Assembly: GCA_009829735.1 (NCBI GenBank)
Contig: CM020619.1
Location: forward strand, 17,055,816-17,119,815
Length of the DNA: 64,000 bases
Direction: 5' to 3'
From: Pyropia yezoensis
Taxonomy: Eukaryota; Rhodophyta; Bangiophyceae; Bangiales; Bangiaceae
The notes beneath the pieces are model-generated. The model did no database searches. It was given only the letters and a program-made list of their open reading frames with translations, and had not been told where the DNA came from. Below are positions 20,748-32,282 of the stretch, in pieces (the first letter of the stretch is position 1; every line of letters begins with the position of its first letter). Both the position numbers and the translations under genes were made by a program.

Positions 20748-22469
20748 ATGTTAGATAACAAGCGGAATCCTCCTCGGGGGGAGACGGGAGTCCTTGAGGG
20801 CGGCTCGTCCGTGACGAGGGAGAGCGCGACGGGAGCTGCTCTTCCGACTCACGCCCTCGGGGCTGGACTGGACGACCTGGCCACCCATAGGGTGACCACA
20901 CGTCTACCCTCGCTGGAAATCGGTTCGGAGGGCCCATTGGGCGAACCTTTCTTCCCACCGCGGACGGGACGCGAGGGGGGGAATTCAATCGGCCTCGGCG
21001 ACCTCCCTGGGGTCCATCCCGTGGCGGGGATAGGTTCTGAGGGAGCGCCCACCCCTCCTGTTCCCGCTGTGGGGGCATCGTCTCCTAAGGAGACCCCCCG
21101 AGCGTTTGTGGCTCCTGGATCGGATACTCCTACGGAGGAATGGAAGAAAGCGATGGTAGAAGCTGTTAGCGGCCTCCTGACCCCGCTCAACCAACGGTTG
21201 AGTTTTGTGGAACGAAGTGTGACGAAGCGAGAGCGCCAGCGTGGCCGGCGTCCCAGCTCGTCATCTGAGTCGACTTCGGATTATTCCGGAGGGGAGGCTT
21301 CGCCTCCCGAGCGCCGTCGGCGCTCGCGACCTGTCGTCCGAGCGGTTTCCGCTCAGGCAGGACCGGGGAGAGCCCCCCTACGGGAGATTCCCCCCAAGAT
21401 TATTCCGGCTGATGACCGCTATGCGAGTCTTCTGGATTGTGAGACCTATGCTCTCAAGAACAAGGACAACCGAGTATCGAGAACCGAGGCCAAAGGCCTG
21501 GGTAAGAAGCGTAAGGACCTGTCCAGCATATGTGGTCGTGATTGTGAATGGGGGGGAGACCCTCCTCTGGGAGTCTTCGAATTCCTCAACCGCTTCGTGA
21601 AGGCGGCGAATGATAACGGCCTCTCAGAGGGGCGAGCTTTGCTCCTCCTCCCCGAATTTACTAAGGATCCCTTGAAGAGAGACCTTTATCGAATCCGCCC
21701 GTCCGTCGATCACGGCCGGCGTACTGGGGAAGTGACTTCCTATTTGGAACTTGTGAACTGGCTTCTGCGCACGTACGCACATGAGCATCTCCTGAATGAA
21801 CAGGAGGCCATTTTTAATGGCGCCTCCCAAGAGGAGGATGAGACAGAGACGGGGTTTCACCGCCGTCTCATGGAACTCCACGCTAAGTGTGGATACATAC
21901 AAACCCCGGGCCAGGTCCGAGCACGCTTTATGCAAGACACATGGTGGGAGATTCGGCATGAGGTGCGGAACTACGTAGCTGACCACCCTCATGTTCCTAT
22001 TGAGCTGGTGAAGCAATATGCCCAACGGGCAGGGGATTTTCGACGGCGGATTCAGGCCGCCGCCGCAGAGCTTAAGGTTAAGGAAGACGCAGAGCGCCAC
22101 GCCCGTCGTATGGCGCGTCGCGCTCTGGCAGCCGTTACGTCGTCCCACCTGGAGGTGGGGGAGGCGTCTGCTTCTTCCTACAGGGAATCACGACCCTCTG
22201 GGGGGTCACGGGGGACGGACGGGAAACGAGAGCCCTTCCCCTGCCATATCTGCAATAGTACTTCACACTGGATGGCAGATTGCCCTCACCTCCCTGAGGA
22301 GACTCGGAACCGGATGACCAAGGCACGCGCCGAGCTCAGAGCGGCTCGAGCCGCTGCTCTTGCGAGTGGGGCGGTTGCTGCTGTCGTACCCTCCCCGACG
22401 GGGAAGGAAGAGCGAGCGAGTTCCCTTAAGGGGAGCTCGTCTGAGTTATCGACTTCGGGAAACGCCTGA
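20748..22469 (+). CDS. gypsy-2 gag
   Basis: A gag polyprotein of about 573 residues forming the particle shell of the retrotransposon. The first 210 residues are low-complexity and Pro/Ser/Glu-rich. A capsid-like helical core is visible at about 220-420 (YALKNKDNRVSRTEAKGLGK, VFEFLNRFVKAANDNGLSEG, EVTSYLELVNWLLRTYA). The nucleocapsid-type knuckle CHICNSTSHWMADC (CX2CX4HX4C) follows near residue 500. The same capsid blocks occur in gypsy-1 and gypsy-3. Gag and pol are in different frames. Confidence 0.9.
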   Translation: MLDNKRNPPRGETGVLEGGSSVTRESATGAALPTHALGAGLDDLATHRVTTRLPSLEIGSEGPLGEPFFPPRTGREGGNSIGLGDLPGVHPVAGIGSEGAPTPPVPAVGASSPKETPRAFVAPGSDTPTEEWKKAMVEAVSGLLTPLNQRLSFVERSVTKRERQRGRRPSSSSESTSDYSGGEASPPERRRRSRPVVRAVSAQAGPGRAPLREIPPKIIPADDRYASLLDCETYALKNKDNRVSRTEAKGLGKKRKDLSSICGRDCEWGGDPPLGVFEFLNRFVKAANDNGLSEGRALLLLPEFTKDPLKRDLYRIRPSVDHGRRTGEVTSYLELVNWLLRTYAHEHLLNEQEAIFNGASQEEDETETGFHRRLMELHAKCGYIQTPGQVRARFMQDTWWEIRHEVRNYVADHPHVPIELVKQYAQRAGDFRRRIQAAAAELKVKEDAERHARRMARRALAAVTSSHLEVGEASASSYRESRPSGGSRGTDGKREPFPCHICNSTSHWMADCPHLPEETRNRMTKARAELRAARAAALASGAVAAVVPSPTGKEERASSLKGSSSELSTSGNA

Positions 22470-22522
22470 AGGGCGGTTCCCCTACAGTTTCCCCCAATGC
22501 GTCCAATGATGAGGGGAGACCG

Positions 22523-25500
22523 ATGAGGGTATTGCGCCGCCCTCGGACGAATAAGCCTGCATTACTGGCACTCCCCAAGGGGGTGAAACGGGAAAATGTT
22601 ATTTGCGCGTTTATGCCATCATCCAGCTATCAGCTGGCTGTACACTTGTTTGCTACTGAAGGGTTAGAGCATGCTCTACACGATGTCCTGGATACCGGCA
22701 GCGGGCCCTCCCTGATTCGAAGCTCATTGCTCACTAAGGGATTGAGGCTCCAGCCCCTAGGGGAGCTGGAGAACATATTATACTTTGACCTGAATGGGGG
22801 GTGGCTCCCCATTCGAGGAACTGTGCGCTTAGGCGTAGAAGTGGGAGACCAAGTTTCCTACGTCTGCTTCGGAGTGATCGATAATCTGGCGGTACCCGCC
22901 ATATTAGGTAACTCCTTCGGAGATACCGAAGTGAAAACCATCTCCTGTGAGGACCAAACGGTCACCCTCTAGACAGGGATGGTCGTCCCCATCCTTCGGG
23001 ATATGGAGGACGTGGAATCCGGCCCCATTAGGTGGAGCTCTGTGTGCGCTTGTCCTAAGGCCAAGACCGCTAAGCTCAGGTTGTGCCACAAGCTGAAGCT
23101 GAAGCCTGGGGTTATCTCCCACGTGAAGGTGAGAGGGCAGTTCCAGGGCCACGGGATTATTTCCGGGCAGCCCCGGATTGCCTCCAGGTATGGGGTTCAC
23201 GTGGCCAACGGCCCTGCGGAGCTCACTCGGGACGCCCCGTACGCCGTGCAAATGATGAATCCTACGCCAAGGATTGTCCGCCTCCCCGTTGGGGCGGTGG
23301 TGGCGTCAATCTCCTCCTATCAAGGACCTATACTGAGTGTCTCTCAAGAAGAGATGCAGAAGCTGAGCGAAGGTCCCGCGGCGAAGCCGGAGGGCGCCCA
23401 TTCCGAGGTGGACCTAGGAGAGGTCCCTGAAGCCCTACGTGGCCAGCTCTTGGAGCTGGTGGAGAAATGCAAATCCCTATGGGATGGTACTCTTGGGCTC
23501 ATCAAGAATACCGCACATCGTATCCGCTTAAAACCCGGGGCAACCCCGGTAAGGCAACATCCCTACAAGGCAGGGCCCAAGCACTGCCAGCTGGAAGGGG
23601 AACAAGTGGAACAAATGCGAAAACTGGAAGTTATTGAACCCGCCAAAGGCGAGTGGGCTAGTCCCGTGGTGATCGTCCCGAAGCAGGACGGCACGCCCCG
23701 GTTTTGTACTGACTACTGGCGGCTCAACCTCGTCACGGTGAAGGACGTGTATCCCATCCCAAGGATGGATGAATGTTTGGACTCCCTAGGGGAGGCCAGG
23801 GTGTTTAGCACCCTAGATTGCAACGCCGGATATTGGCAAATCCCAATTGCCCCAGAGGATAGGCACCTGACGGCCTTCACGTGCCATAAGGGCACGTGGC
23901 AATGTACGCGGTTGCCCTTTGGGCTCTGCAATGCTCCAGCGACTTTTCAACGAGCCATGGATATTATCCTGGCCGGCGTGAAGTGGCAGACGTGCCTAGT
24001 ATATCTAGACGATGTTATCGTCTTCTCTCGCTCGGACGAGGAGCATCTGCACCACCTGGAGCACGTTATGAGCCTTCTCAAGGAGAACGGCGTATCGCTG
24101 AAAGCGTCCAAGTTTTACCTCTTCCAGAGGGGGGTCGAATATCTGGGACATGTCATCCGCCCAGGGCGGGTGGCCGTGAATAAGAAGAACACCAAGGCCC
24201 TGAAGGGGCTACATTGTCCGCGTACGCAGACGCAACTGAAGAGTTTTTTGGGCATGTGCGGGGTATACCGAAGGTTTGTCCCCAATTTCGCCCGTATCGC
24301 TCGGCCGCTGAATATGCTGACTAGTACGCATCTGGCCAAGGAACTACCTCCTCCTACGGAGGAGACTCAAGCGGCGTTCGAGGAGCTCCGCGACTGTCTT
24401 CTGAAGCCTCCCATTTTGGCCATCCCTCGGGAGAGAGCCCATTATATTGTGCAGGTGGATGCCAGCTATGAGCAACTGGGCTGTGCCCTGCTGCAGCAGC
24501 AAGAGGACGGGGAGTATCTCCCCGTTGGGTATTTTAGTCGGGGTTTATCCCCGGCGGAACGGAACTATTGTGCCACAGAAATTGAGGCCCTAGGGGTCGT
24601 ATGGTCTGTGACCTACCTGCGTTCCTTCTTGGAAGGGACCGAATTTCTTGTACGTTGTGACCACTCCGCCCTCACTTCGGTGATGACGAGTAGTAGTCCC
24701 AATCGACGCCTTACGGGCTGGAGACTCCGCTTGGCGGAATATTCGTACCAGATTAAGCACAAGCCGGGTAAGGACCACAAGGTGGCTGATGCCCTATCGC
24801 GCCTTCCTACGGATGGCTTGGATAAGACGCCTCTGAATGATCAAATCCCCGCTCTAGCGGTGACGAGGTCAGCAAAGGCCCTTACGGACCGGAGCCCTAA
24901 GGGCCTCGGCAAGATTACGCTCCGAGAGCTCATTGAGGCCCAGGCTTCGGATGAGTTTTGCAAGCAGCGTCGCTTGGAGGGGCCTATGGTCTCTCCGAAG
25001 GATGCCCGTTGGCAACGCAATGCCTTCTTCTTCGAAGATGACGATGGTGTACTGTGTCGCCATTCCCTCCTCAGGGGGAACAACCAATGGGTCATTCCAG
25101 AGTCGCTTCGAAAGCGTGTTCTGGAAATGTACCATGACGCGCCTACGGCGGGTCACCCGGGGTCTCGGAAGATGTATCGTACGATGCGGCAGTATTTTTA
25201 CTGGCCCGCCCTAGTGGCGGACGTATACGGGTATGTTTATAACTGCCCAGGATGCACTCAGAATCGCATAACGGAAAAGAGGCACACGTCTCCTATGAAG
25301 CTGTTCCCCGCGCGGGAGCCATTCCAAGCCGTGGCGATGGACTTGTTGGGCCTGCTCCCGAAGACGGAGAATGGTCACACCATGCTCCTGGTAATGTGTG
25401 ATCGCTTCACCGAATTGGTGAGGGCCGTCCAACTGTCGGACACCACTGCCCTTGGGGTAGCTTCGGCATTCATTGACTATTGGGTTGCTGCCTACGGCAT

Positions 25501-26476
25501 CCCGGATTCTACGCTCACGGACAACGGACCTCAGCTCGCTGCCGTGTACTTCCAAGGAGTCATGGGGCTCCTGGGGATCGCCACCAACTTCACGACCCCA
25601 TATGACCCCCAGACCAATGGTCAGGTGGAACGGTACAACAAGACGATTATGCGACAGCTACGGACGTACTTGTCCGCGCACCCACGGGAATGGGATCGCT
25701 ATGTGTCCCTACTGACGACTGCATATCATATGCAGGTACATTCGAGTACTGGGGTTGCCCCTCTGACCTTCGTAAGCCCTCGGCGATTGGAGGCCTCGAA
25801 TATTGAACGTTTACCTAAGGTACGCTCAGTGGACACGGAGGAACCCGACGCCGATTCGGCGGCGGTTCAATACGTGAAAGAGTTGCGCAACCTAATCCCA
25901 AGGATTAGGACGAACTTGGATAAGGCCCAACTGGCCTACAAGCGTGTCTATGACGCGGGTATTCGAAAAGACAATGAGGCCATGTCCCAAGGGGATTGGG
26001 TTTATGTGAAATCCTATACTAAGGGGCGGACCAAGATGTCGTCTAAGGCGAAGGGGCCATATATGGTGCTACGCACTGACGGTCAACGATTTCTCATTGA
26101 AGCCCCTACGGGAGAACAGACCCGGAGTAGTGACAATGTCACACGCGCTCCCCCGCCTAAGGCAGGGGATCCAGTGTGGAAGCGGGCGCGGGAAGCCCGT
26201 GACGCATTCAATGAGTGCCCTGAGGAAACCTCGGGGAAGGATGTGTTCGAGCAGATCGTCGGCCACCAATGGGTGGAAGACGACAACGGGAAACCCGACT
26301 TGGACTTCCGGGTCCGTTGGTTTGGCCACGGACCCGAAGGGGATACTTGGCACCTCAAGAAGGGGGTGCCACGAGCAGCCCTCCTGAAGTATGCCCGGAA
26401 GCACAAGCTCCCCATCAAGGGACGGGACCAAGTGTCCCGACTATTCCCCCAAGGGGGGATCGAAGAAGAAGGATAA
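22523..26476 (+). CDS. gypsy-2 pol: protease, RT, RNase H, integrase, chromodomain
   Basis: In order: a retropepsin motif VLDTGSGPSLIRS near the start; reverse transcriptase with PVVIVPKQDGTPRFCTDYW, PFGLCNAPATFQRAM and LVYLDDVIVF; RNase H with VQVDASYEQLGCALLQQ and ADALSR; an integrase zinc finger (HDAPTAGHPGSRKM, CPGCTQN); a DDE core (MDLLG, LTDNGPQLAAV, QTNGQVERYNKTI); and a C-terminal chromodomain (DFRVRWFGHGPEGDTWHL). Chromodomains in this lineage tether integration to modified histones. The RT-IN order and chromodomain make it a chromovirus. It carries about one break. Confidence 0.92.
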
Positions 26477-26555
26477 CAAACTATCTCCCTCAGGGAACTC
26501 GGTAAAAGAAACAGACTACTACGTGAGACGCCTCTACGAGGCGCCCAACAATGCA

Positions 26556-28346
26556 TTAGTAACCCCGGTGCCCATAGGGCTGGGACCCATCATGGTATCG
26601 AGGGCCATGTCCTCCACCTCCGTATGCGGCTTCGGCTGCACCCCGGAGGGACAAACTCGGGATCTGCAACATGGTATCCATGTTAGCTCTCCCGAGTTCT
26701 CGGTCCAGGCGCTCGGAGAGCGCCGACTGAGATAGTAGTGGCAACGCCACCGGCGGAATATCCCGCCAGTCCCGACGTGTGGTGACAGTTGCCGCCATGT
26801 CGTTAGCCAGGCTCGTGTAGGCCCGACAAAGCCCCAAAACGAGGGAGTCTTCGACGGCATCCCCAAGGGATGGGGGGGGTCGATCAAAGACCCGCCCCAA
26901 TGCCGCTACGGTAGTACCCGGGATAGGTCGAGGCATCGCCAAAGGCGGACCGCCCCAACGGAAGGAGGCCACTGGCTCAGGGACCGTTGCCCGCCGTCCG
27001 CTGGGCGACCGAACCTCCTCACCGGGGGGATAGTTCCCCCGAGGGGGCGCTCCAAAGGAACGCCCAGAAGATGACGCGACTTGAGCACGACTCCCCCTCG
27101 GGGAGTTCGGCCGCATAGACGGGCCATACCGCTCCTGGCCAAACCCTGGGAGACAAGGCCCCTCCTCCTCCATGCGGGGTTCCGGGTTGGGCACCGGCGT
27201 TGCGGCCATTAACCCCGGAGGGTAGGGTAGCTCCTCGTGACCCAACCCCTCTTCCAAGAAGAGAACACCGTCCGCGGACAAAGACTTCGCGCATCGTACC
27301 AATGCACGAGCTCGAAGAGGAAGACCCAGGAAGGAAGGCAAGGTCTTTTGATGGACCTTCTCGATGAGATGGAGAAGTGCACGCAGGTACGCCGCGGAGT
27401 CAGGGTTACCCTGACACAACACGTCAATGGGGCTCTCTAGGAGAGCCCGCAGAAGGGGGATCGGAACAAGCCAAGCATGTCCGTAGTACAACCCCGAAGA
27501 CAGCAAGACGTCGGCTACCTCCACCAGCCAGCAGGCGTTCAGAGCTGCTCTGGCCGCCGAGTCCGGGCCGTCGGCCATCAGCCGACTCCCCCGCACGGCA
27601 ACTAAGTTGCCAATACGCGCGGCCATGCCGCGTGGAACCTCGTAGTCGCTCCACCAAGAGGGGATGACCGGGTACAACTTGAGGCGCTCTCCGTGGGAGA
27701 AGCACTCTACCTCCCGCTGCTCTGCGCAGGCGAAGATGCCATGGCGCCGACGGTGCCGATGCTCCGTTAACGCTTGGCGTAGGAAGTAACCGCGAGGGCG
27801 TCGCCCAATGACCGGTAACGGACCCGGGTAATACGCCAGGTCGAAGACCGGCATTGTCCCCGGTGGTAACGGGGGGCGCGAGCACGCATCGTCCAGCTGC
27901 TGAGCGAGCTTCCAATCCTCCGCAAAGCGGAGCACGGGGTAGTCCGTCGGCGTCCCAATCGGGACCTCGTGGAGGTCCGGGTAGAGATGGCGGAATGTTG
28001 TCCACACCCCCGTCATGCGGCGTGGATCCACCTGAACCCACCGGTCGGTGACCGCGCCGGGATGCGGGTGAGGGTAGGGCCGCTCCTTGTGAAAGGGGAT
28101 GACTTCCCCGAGGGGGCTCGGCCCCCGTGAGTCCGCCGACGGCGGAACAGGTACCTCGGCCGGCGAAGCCGGACCGGCATCACCCCGGCCACTCCCGGCG
28201 TCGTCCATCGGGACGTCGTCGGGAGAGGCGGGTGGCAACCCCGTGTCCGAAGGACCACGGGGGGAGGAAGGAGCCGGAGGGGAAGCGGACCCGCTACCCT
28301 CACTCATGGGAGCGGGGTTGCCCAACTGCCCCGACGGGGTAGCCAT
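26556..28346 (-). CDS. gypsy-2 antisense ORF (accessory gene of unknown function)
   Basis: An uninterrupted 596-residue ORF on the strand opposite to gag-pol lies wholly between the end of pol (26476) and the 3' LTR (28988). It is therefore not a shadow of a sense ORF. The N-terminal 100 residues are disordered (Pro/Ser/Asp). The globular part has a YP...WWSDYEVPRGM block at 225-241, a hydrophobic helical centre, then EEGLGHEELPYPPGL. The C-terminal third is Pro/Arg-rich with a SLVLG block. No zinc finger, protease, envelope-like signal peptide or membrane anchor is visible. Homologous blocks occur in the antisense ORFs of gypsy-1 and gypsy-3. It could be an accessory protein or regulator. 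Antisense extra ORFs have been described in some plant Ty3/Gypsy lineages. Confidence 0.8.
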   Translation of the reverse strand: MATPSGQLGNPAPMSEGSGSASPPAPSSPRGPSDTGLPPASPDDVPMDDAGSGRGDAGPASPAEVPVPPSADSRGPSPLGEVIPFHKERPYPHPHPGAVTDRWVQVDPRRMTGVWTTFRHLYPDLHEVPIGTPTDYPVLRFAEDWKLAQQLDDACSRPPLPPGTMPVFDLAYYPGPLPVIGRRPRGYFLRQALTEHRHRRRHGIFACAEQREVECFSHGERLKLYPVIPSWWSDYEVPRGMAARIGNLVAVRGSRLMADGPDSAARAALNACWLVEVADVLLSSGLYYGHAWLVPIPLLRALLESPIDVLCQGNPDSAAYLRALLHLIEKVHQKTLPSFLGLPLRARALVRCAKSLSADGVLFLEEGLGHEELPYPPGLMAATPVPNPEPRMEEEGPCLPGFGQERYGPSMRPNSPRGSRAQVASSSGRSFGAPPRGNYPPGEEVRSPSGRRATVPEPVASFRWGGPPLAMPRPIPGTTVAALGRVFDRPPPSLGDAVEDSLVLGLCRAYTSLANDMAATVTTRRDWRDIPPVALPLLSQSALSERLDRELGRANMDTMLQIPSLSLRGAAEAAYGGGGHGPRYHDGSQPYGHRGY

Positions 28347-28987
28347 GACTGACCGCTCTCCAATGGGGACGGGGGGGGGGGGAGAGTGTGGATACCACCC
28401 CCACCCTTAGGGTGAGGGCGAGGGAGACGCACGCAGACCGGTGGCAGCGAGGAGGAGTAGCGGGAGTGGTGGGGACGGAGGCCGTCCTCGCGGCGAGCAC
28501 CCGTTGCCACCCCCCTCGCTACGATCCACCCCTCTCGGGTGGACAGGCGGCCCTCTTCTACCCCTCAGTCCCCTGACAAGGGGCCGAGGGGGGGGGTGCA
28601 CAAGAGGCCCCTAAACCCCTCGCTCCCGGCTACACCAGGAGAGCCAGTCCCCTCATGGCCCCACCCTGTACGGGCAGGGCCGTGGGAGGCGACAGGCCCT
28701 ATCCTTGCTGCGTCCCCCACCCCTAAGGTGGTGGTTTTGAGGGGGGGTGTCTCCACATATCCCCCCTCTGTCGTTCGACGGGGGCGGACACGATTGTCTC
28801 CCCAGGGGAGAAAACCATGGGACCGAGCTGACCCAGTGTTATCCACCCCCCCGGTGGGGATGGGTACACTCGGCGGTGGGGACGGCATGCTGCCAAGTGG
28901 CATTGCCTCCACCGCCCGTTTGGCGCTGGGGGGGAGTTTCTCTCAGTGTCCGGGTCGCGGGTCGCAACCCCCTGGAGGTGTGGGAAG

Positions 28988-29680
28988 TGTAGGGACCCTA
29001 TGGGCCCTCCACGTGGGGGGACCTCGTAGAGATCGCGTGGTACCCCTGCGTCCACCTTCCTAATGAGGAGGACGGGGCCGACTTGGCCCCCCGGGATTTT
29101 ACTGGCTTCCGATTGGTCCCCTCCTATGGAGGCGGGACCGGGTCGCCATTGACTCTGGGGCCCATTTTGGGATTCCCAGTGTATGGGATTTTCCCCTGAC
29201 CGGAATTGGCCTTTGGCCAATAATCCGGGATGGGATGCATTTGGGGTTTGGAGTGTGATTGTGTATTTTGCGTAATTGTGAGATTGGGGAGATCTTGAGT
29301 GTTGGCACTGATGTCCGGCGCGGCTCTTCTCCCCCGTATCCTGGAGATTCCTGCCCCGCTGGCAGGGATGATCCGTGGGGGAGGGGCCCTGTCTGGACAT
29401 GTTGGAGGGTTTTGATTGGCCCGCACGTGGCCCGGTGTGGAGGGTTGCTGGGTGCGGGTGAGAGAGGGTAACAGTGTGCGTGGGGGTGCGCGTTGCTTCC
29501 CCCCTGGAAAAAAAGACAGACTTGCGTGTGCTTGAACAATGTCGTCCTGGTCGCGGATCCCCGCGTGAACCAGCCAGGCGGTCGGCGGTTCTGTATCTCT
29601 CCGGTCTCCCCGCGTTCTTGGCGGGTCGGTTCTCTGTGTGTTCTGGGTGCTAGGCGCCTAAGGTACGTAAAACCACTACA
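28988..29680 (+). repeat. 3' LTR of gypsy-2
   Basis: A 693-bp copy of the 5' LTR, preceded by a purine-rich tract (GGAGGTGTGGGAAG) at 28974-28987. Confidence 0.95.
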
Positions 29681-30928
29681 ACTTCGGCTCCATCATGTTG
29701 ACGGCTAGCCCGGACTACCTGGTGTTCGCCATGTTGGCAACCCAGTGGTTCCTCGAGGTCATGTCGACCTGGGTTTCTTGTCTCCAGCGGCGGGGGATGC
29801 TCTGGCGTTTATCCTCCCGGCTTATCCAAGGTTTGGAGCAGCTCACCCCTCAGCTAGTTGCTGAGGGGTGCTCATCGGGACAGCTTACTCTACTTGAGGA
29901 GATGCTGTGCCTCCACAAGCTCATCGAGTGGGAGATCATTGAGCACAAGCTGCGCCGATTCTCCCGCGGGCCCAAGGACGATGGCACACTTCGCCAGTTC
30001 GTCTGGGTCGGTCGTGAACTTCACGACGGCCGTGTGGTACTCCAGGAGGGGCTGGGCATCGGGGACTACCCGTATGCCCCGGGGGTGGAACGCCACACTG
30101 CGCCTCCCCCGGAAAAGCCAATCGTGGTGGCCGTGGCCTCCCACGATGGCTATAAGACTCAACCCACTGCGGGGGCCCCGAGTAGGGGTCGCAGTTACTC
30201 TCGGGCTCCGCCTACTCGGCGAGCCCCTCCGCTTCCTCCTGTCCCATTCCAGCCGCACGGGGACATCCCGATAGGCGTTGCCGTTGAGTCGTCCCCTCCG
30301 GTGTCCCCCAACTTGGGGGCCACCCTCCTCACGGTCTATCCCAAGTTGGTACTGCCGGCCACGCCCTTGACCTCCGAGATGATGGTCACCACGTTGGTGA
30401 GCAACAATTTCTTGGTTGGCCGCGTTGGCTGCAACCCTTCAAGTTTCCGAGACTCCTGAACTCGAGGAGCGCGTTCGTACTGTTGAGGCGACCGCGAGTT
30501 GCGAGTCGGTAGCGGGGTTCATGAAGACCGAGATGGCTCGTATTGGGTCGATTGTGCCCCAGCCAGCCCCACTTGGGCGCGGCAAGCGTCGGGCGAGCCG
30601 GACATACTCGCCTCCTCGCCGTCGTCGCCGTCACACGCGGCGGTCTCCCTCCGTGTCGGAAGACGAGCTGTCTTATTCCGTCTCGGAGTCCTCTACCCCG
30701 TCGGAGACGGAGTCGGTCCGGCGTCTGCGTCGCCAACTTGCGCGCAAGACCAAGCAGAAGAGTAGCCGCGGTCGTCGCCACTTGCGCAACCGTGAGGGGT
30801 GCGACGGTTCCGACTTGGAGCCGCCGCCCCCGCCGACGGGTGGGGAACGTCTTCGGCGTGGGTCTGGCCGCTCGCCTCCACTTGAGAGCGAGGGCCATGG
30901 TGTTGGGGAGTCTAGCATGCGTGCCTAG
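29681..30928 (+). pseudogene. Antisense ORF of gypsy-1, second segment
   Basis: This is the part of gypsy-1's plus-strand ORF lying beyond gypsy-2. It holds a helical, Leu-rich stretch (LLEEMLCLHKLIEWEIIEHK), the block QEGLGIGDYPYAPGV that parallels EEGLGHEELPYPPGL in gypsy-2, a Pro-rich linker and a basic, Ser/Arg-rich end (SPPRRRRRHTRRSPS). It is open in more than one frame and is not a working gene. The Arg/Ser-rich end would suit a nuclear or RNA-binding protein, but that is only composition. Confidence 0.65.
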
Positions 30929-31039
30929 TTGGCAGCTGCCTTTGATGTGAGAGTGTGTGGGTTAGGGCTGTAGTTAAAAGCCACTCGGCGTACCACTTCG
31001 ACTTGAAGCGCTCTCTTGGCGCTGTCATTGGGCCTTCCC

Positions 31040-31711
31040 TCACCTTGAGGGAGGGCAGATAGGGTCGATATCATTCTGGGCGCAGTATGCCCGAACCTTC
31101 TCAGCAGGAAGATCCTCAACGTATTCCCACGTATCATCCTTGGCCTCATAGCCGAACCAACGCACCCTCGACATGAGGCGGTTAGTGTCCTCATCCCACC
31201 CGTGGTCGATGAACTTATCGAACACGTACTCCTGCGGGCCCTGTTTGGCCGCAGGTATCGAAGGCAGGCGCCACGCTTTCAGCGCACGCGCCCGAGCCGG
31301 GTCACCTGCAGGAGGTGGTGCACCTTTTACCACGTCCTGTCCGTTTACTGTGCGGACCCCATCGTCACTTTCGATGGTAAACCGTCTCCCATCGGTACGA
31401 AGGACCTGGTATGGCCCCTTCGTCTTGAACACCAACTTACCCCCAGTTGGGGTGTGTGAGTGAGCCAGCACCCAGTCACCCTGCTCGGGGACGTGCTTAG
31501 CGTTGCGCACCTTCTTGTCGAAAGTACGCTTGTAGCGCTTTTGCGCTTTGTCCATCTCAGCCCTGACTTTAGGAATGAGTTTTTCGAGCCTAGCAGCGAA
31601 CTCCGCCTTACTATCAGTGGTAGTAGGTGTACTGCCATTGGCCTCCCTAGTTGGGAGCGGCCGCCGTACGGCAATAGACCGCACGCGACGGGGGGTCACG
31701 AAAGCGAGGGG
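31040..31711 (-). pseudogene. gypsy-1 pol, distal segment with chromodomain
   Basis: This is the end of gypsy-1 integrase (LAFVTPRRVRSI, DKAQKRYKRTFDKKVRN, GDWVLAHSHTP) and its chromodomain (MSRVRWFGYEAKDDTWEYVE). It is separated from the rest of pol by gypsy-3, whose LTR starts at 31712. Confidence 0.9.
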
Positions 31712-32282
31712 TGTGGTATAAAACTCGATCCTCTCAGACACGTGTCAATATCCCTCGGGGGAAAGGGACAGGTAACACAGAAAGGGGAACTACGAGAATG
31801 GTATGCCTGTTGTCTCACGTGCCTGCTCGCAGAGCAAACAGATACGCACGGTAGTGCACACGGGGAAGAGGAAAGCAAACGCGCAGTTGTCTTTTTCCTG
31901 AGGGCGCGGGCCAAGGGCGCCTCGCTGTCCCTCTTAACGTGCATCTGGGGGAGCCTCGGCACGTTGGCCAGGTAGCCCCCCCATAACCCCGAGTGGCCCC
32001 GACCCGAGTCTAACCTCGTCAGGTCGGGGGCCACTATCACTACTAATTCTATTCCCACTCACTAATCTCACACTCAAATTCTCTCAAATAAAGTCCCTCA
32101 CAAGTATGCAAAAACCCATCAGCAATCCCTCTCTCACGTGTGGATAGCGTAGTCCACCGCATCCCAGTGCCGGGCACGGGCCACGGCCGCCAACCGTCAC
32201 CACACGGCGGGCGTGTTCTGGCACCTGGTGCCCTCTGGTTGTAGTCCCGGGTCGGCGCCAAGTCGGGGCCAGGGATGCTACA
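31712..32282 (-). repeat. 3' LTR of gypsy-3
   Basis: On the minus strand it runs from TGTAGCATCCC to TATACCACA. The copy at 40314-40884 is almost identical. Confidence 0.95.

Larger units (their letters stand above)
19938..29680 (+). mobile_element. gypsy-2: Ty3/Gypsy chromovirus, nearly whole
   Basis: The element is 9743 bp and is inserted in the antisense ORF of gypsy-1. The LTRs are 694 and 693 bp, and flanking ACTTC duplications lie at 19933-19937 and 29681-29685. The coding strand is plus: gag, protease, reverse transcriptase, RNase H, integrase with chromodomain, then an antisense ORF. The two LTRs differ at about seven positions (about 1%), so the insertion is young, but older than gypsy-3. 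It looks nearly whole, with about one break. Confidence 0.93.

Noticed and set aside
26556-28346. The antisense ORF as a mere shadow of gypsy-2 coding sequence
   Set aside because: Pol ends at 26476 and nothing on the sense strand is coding up to the LTR at 28988. The protein also shares spaced motifs with the two other elements.
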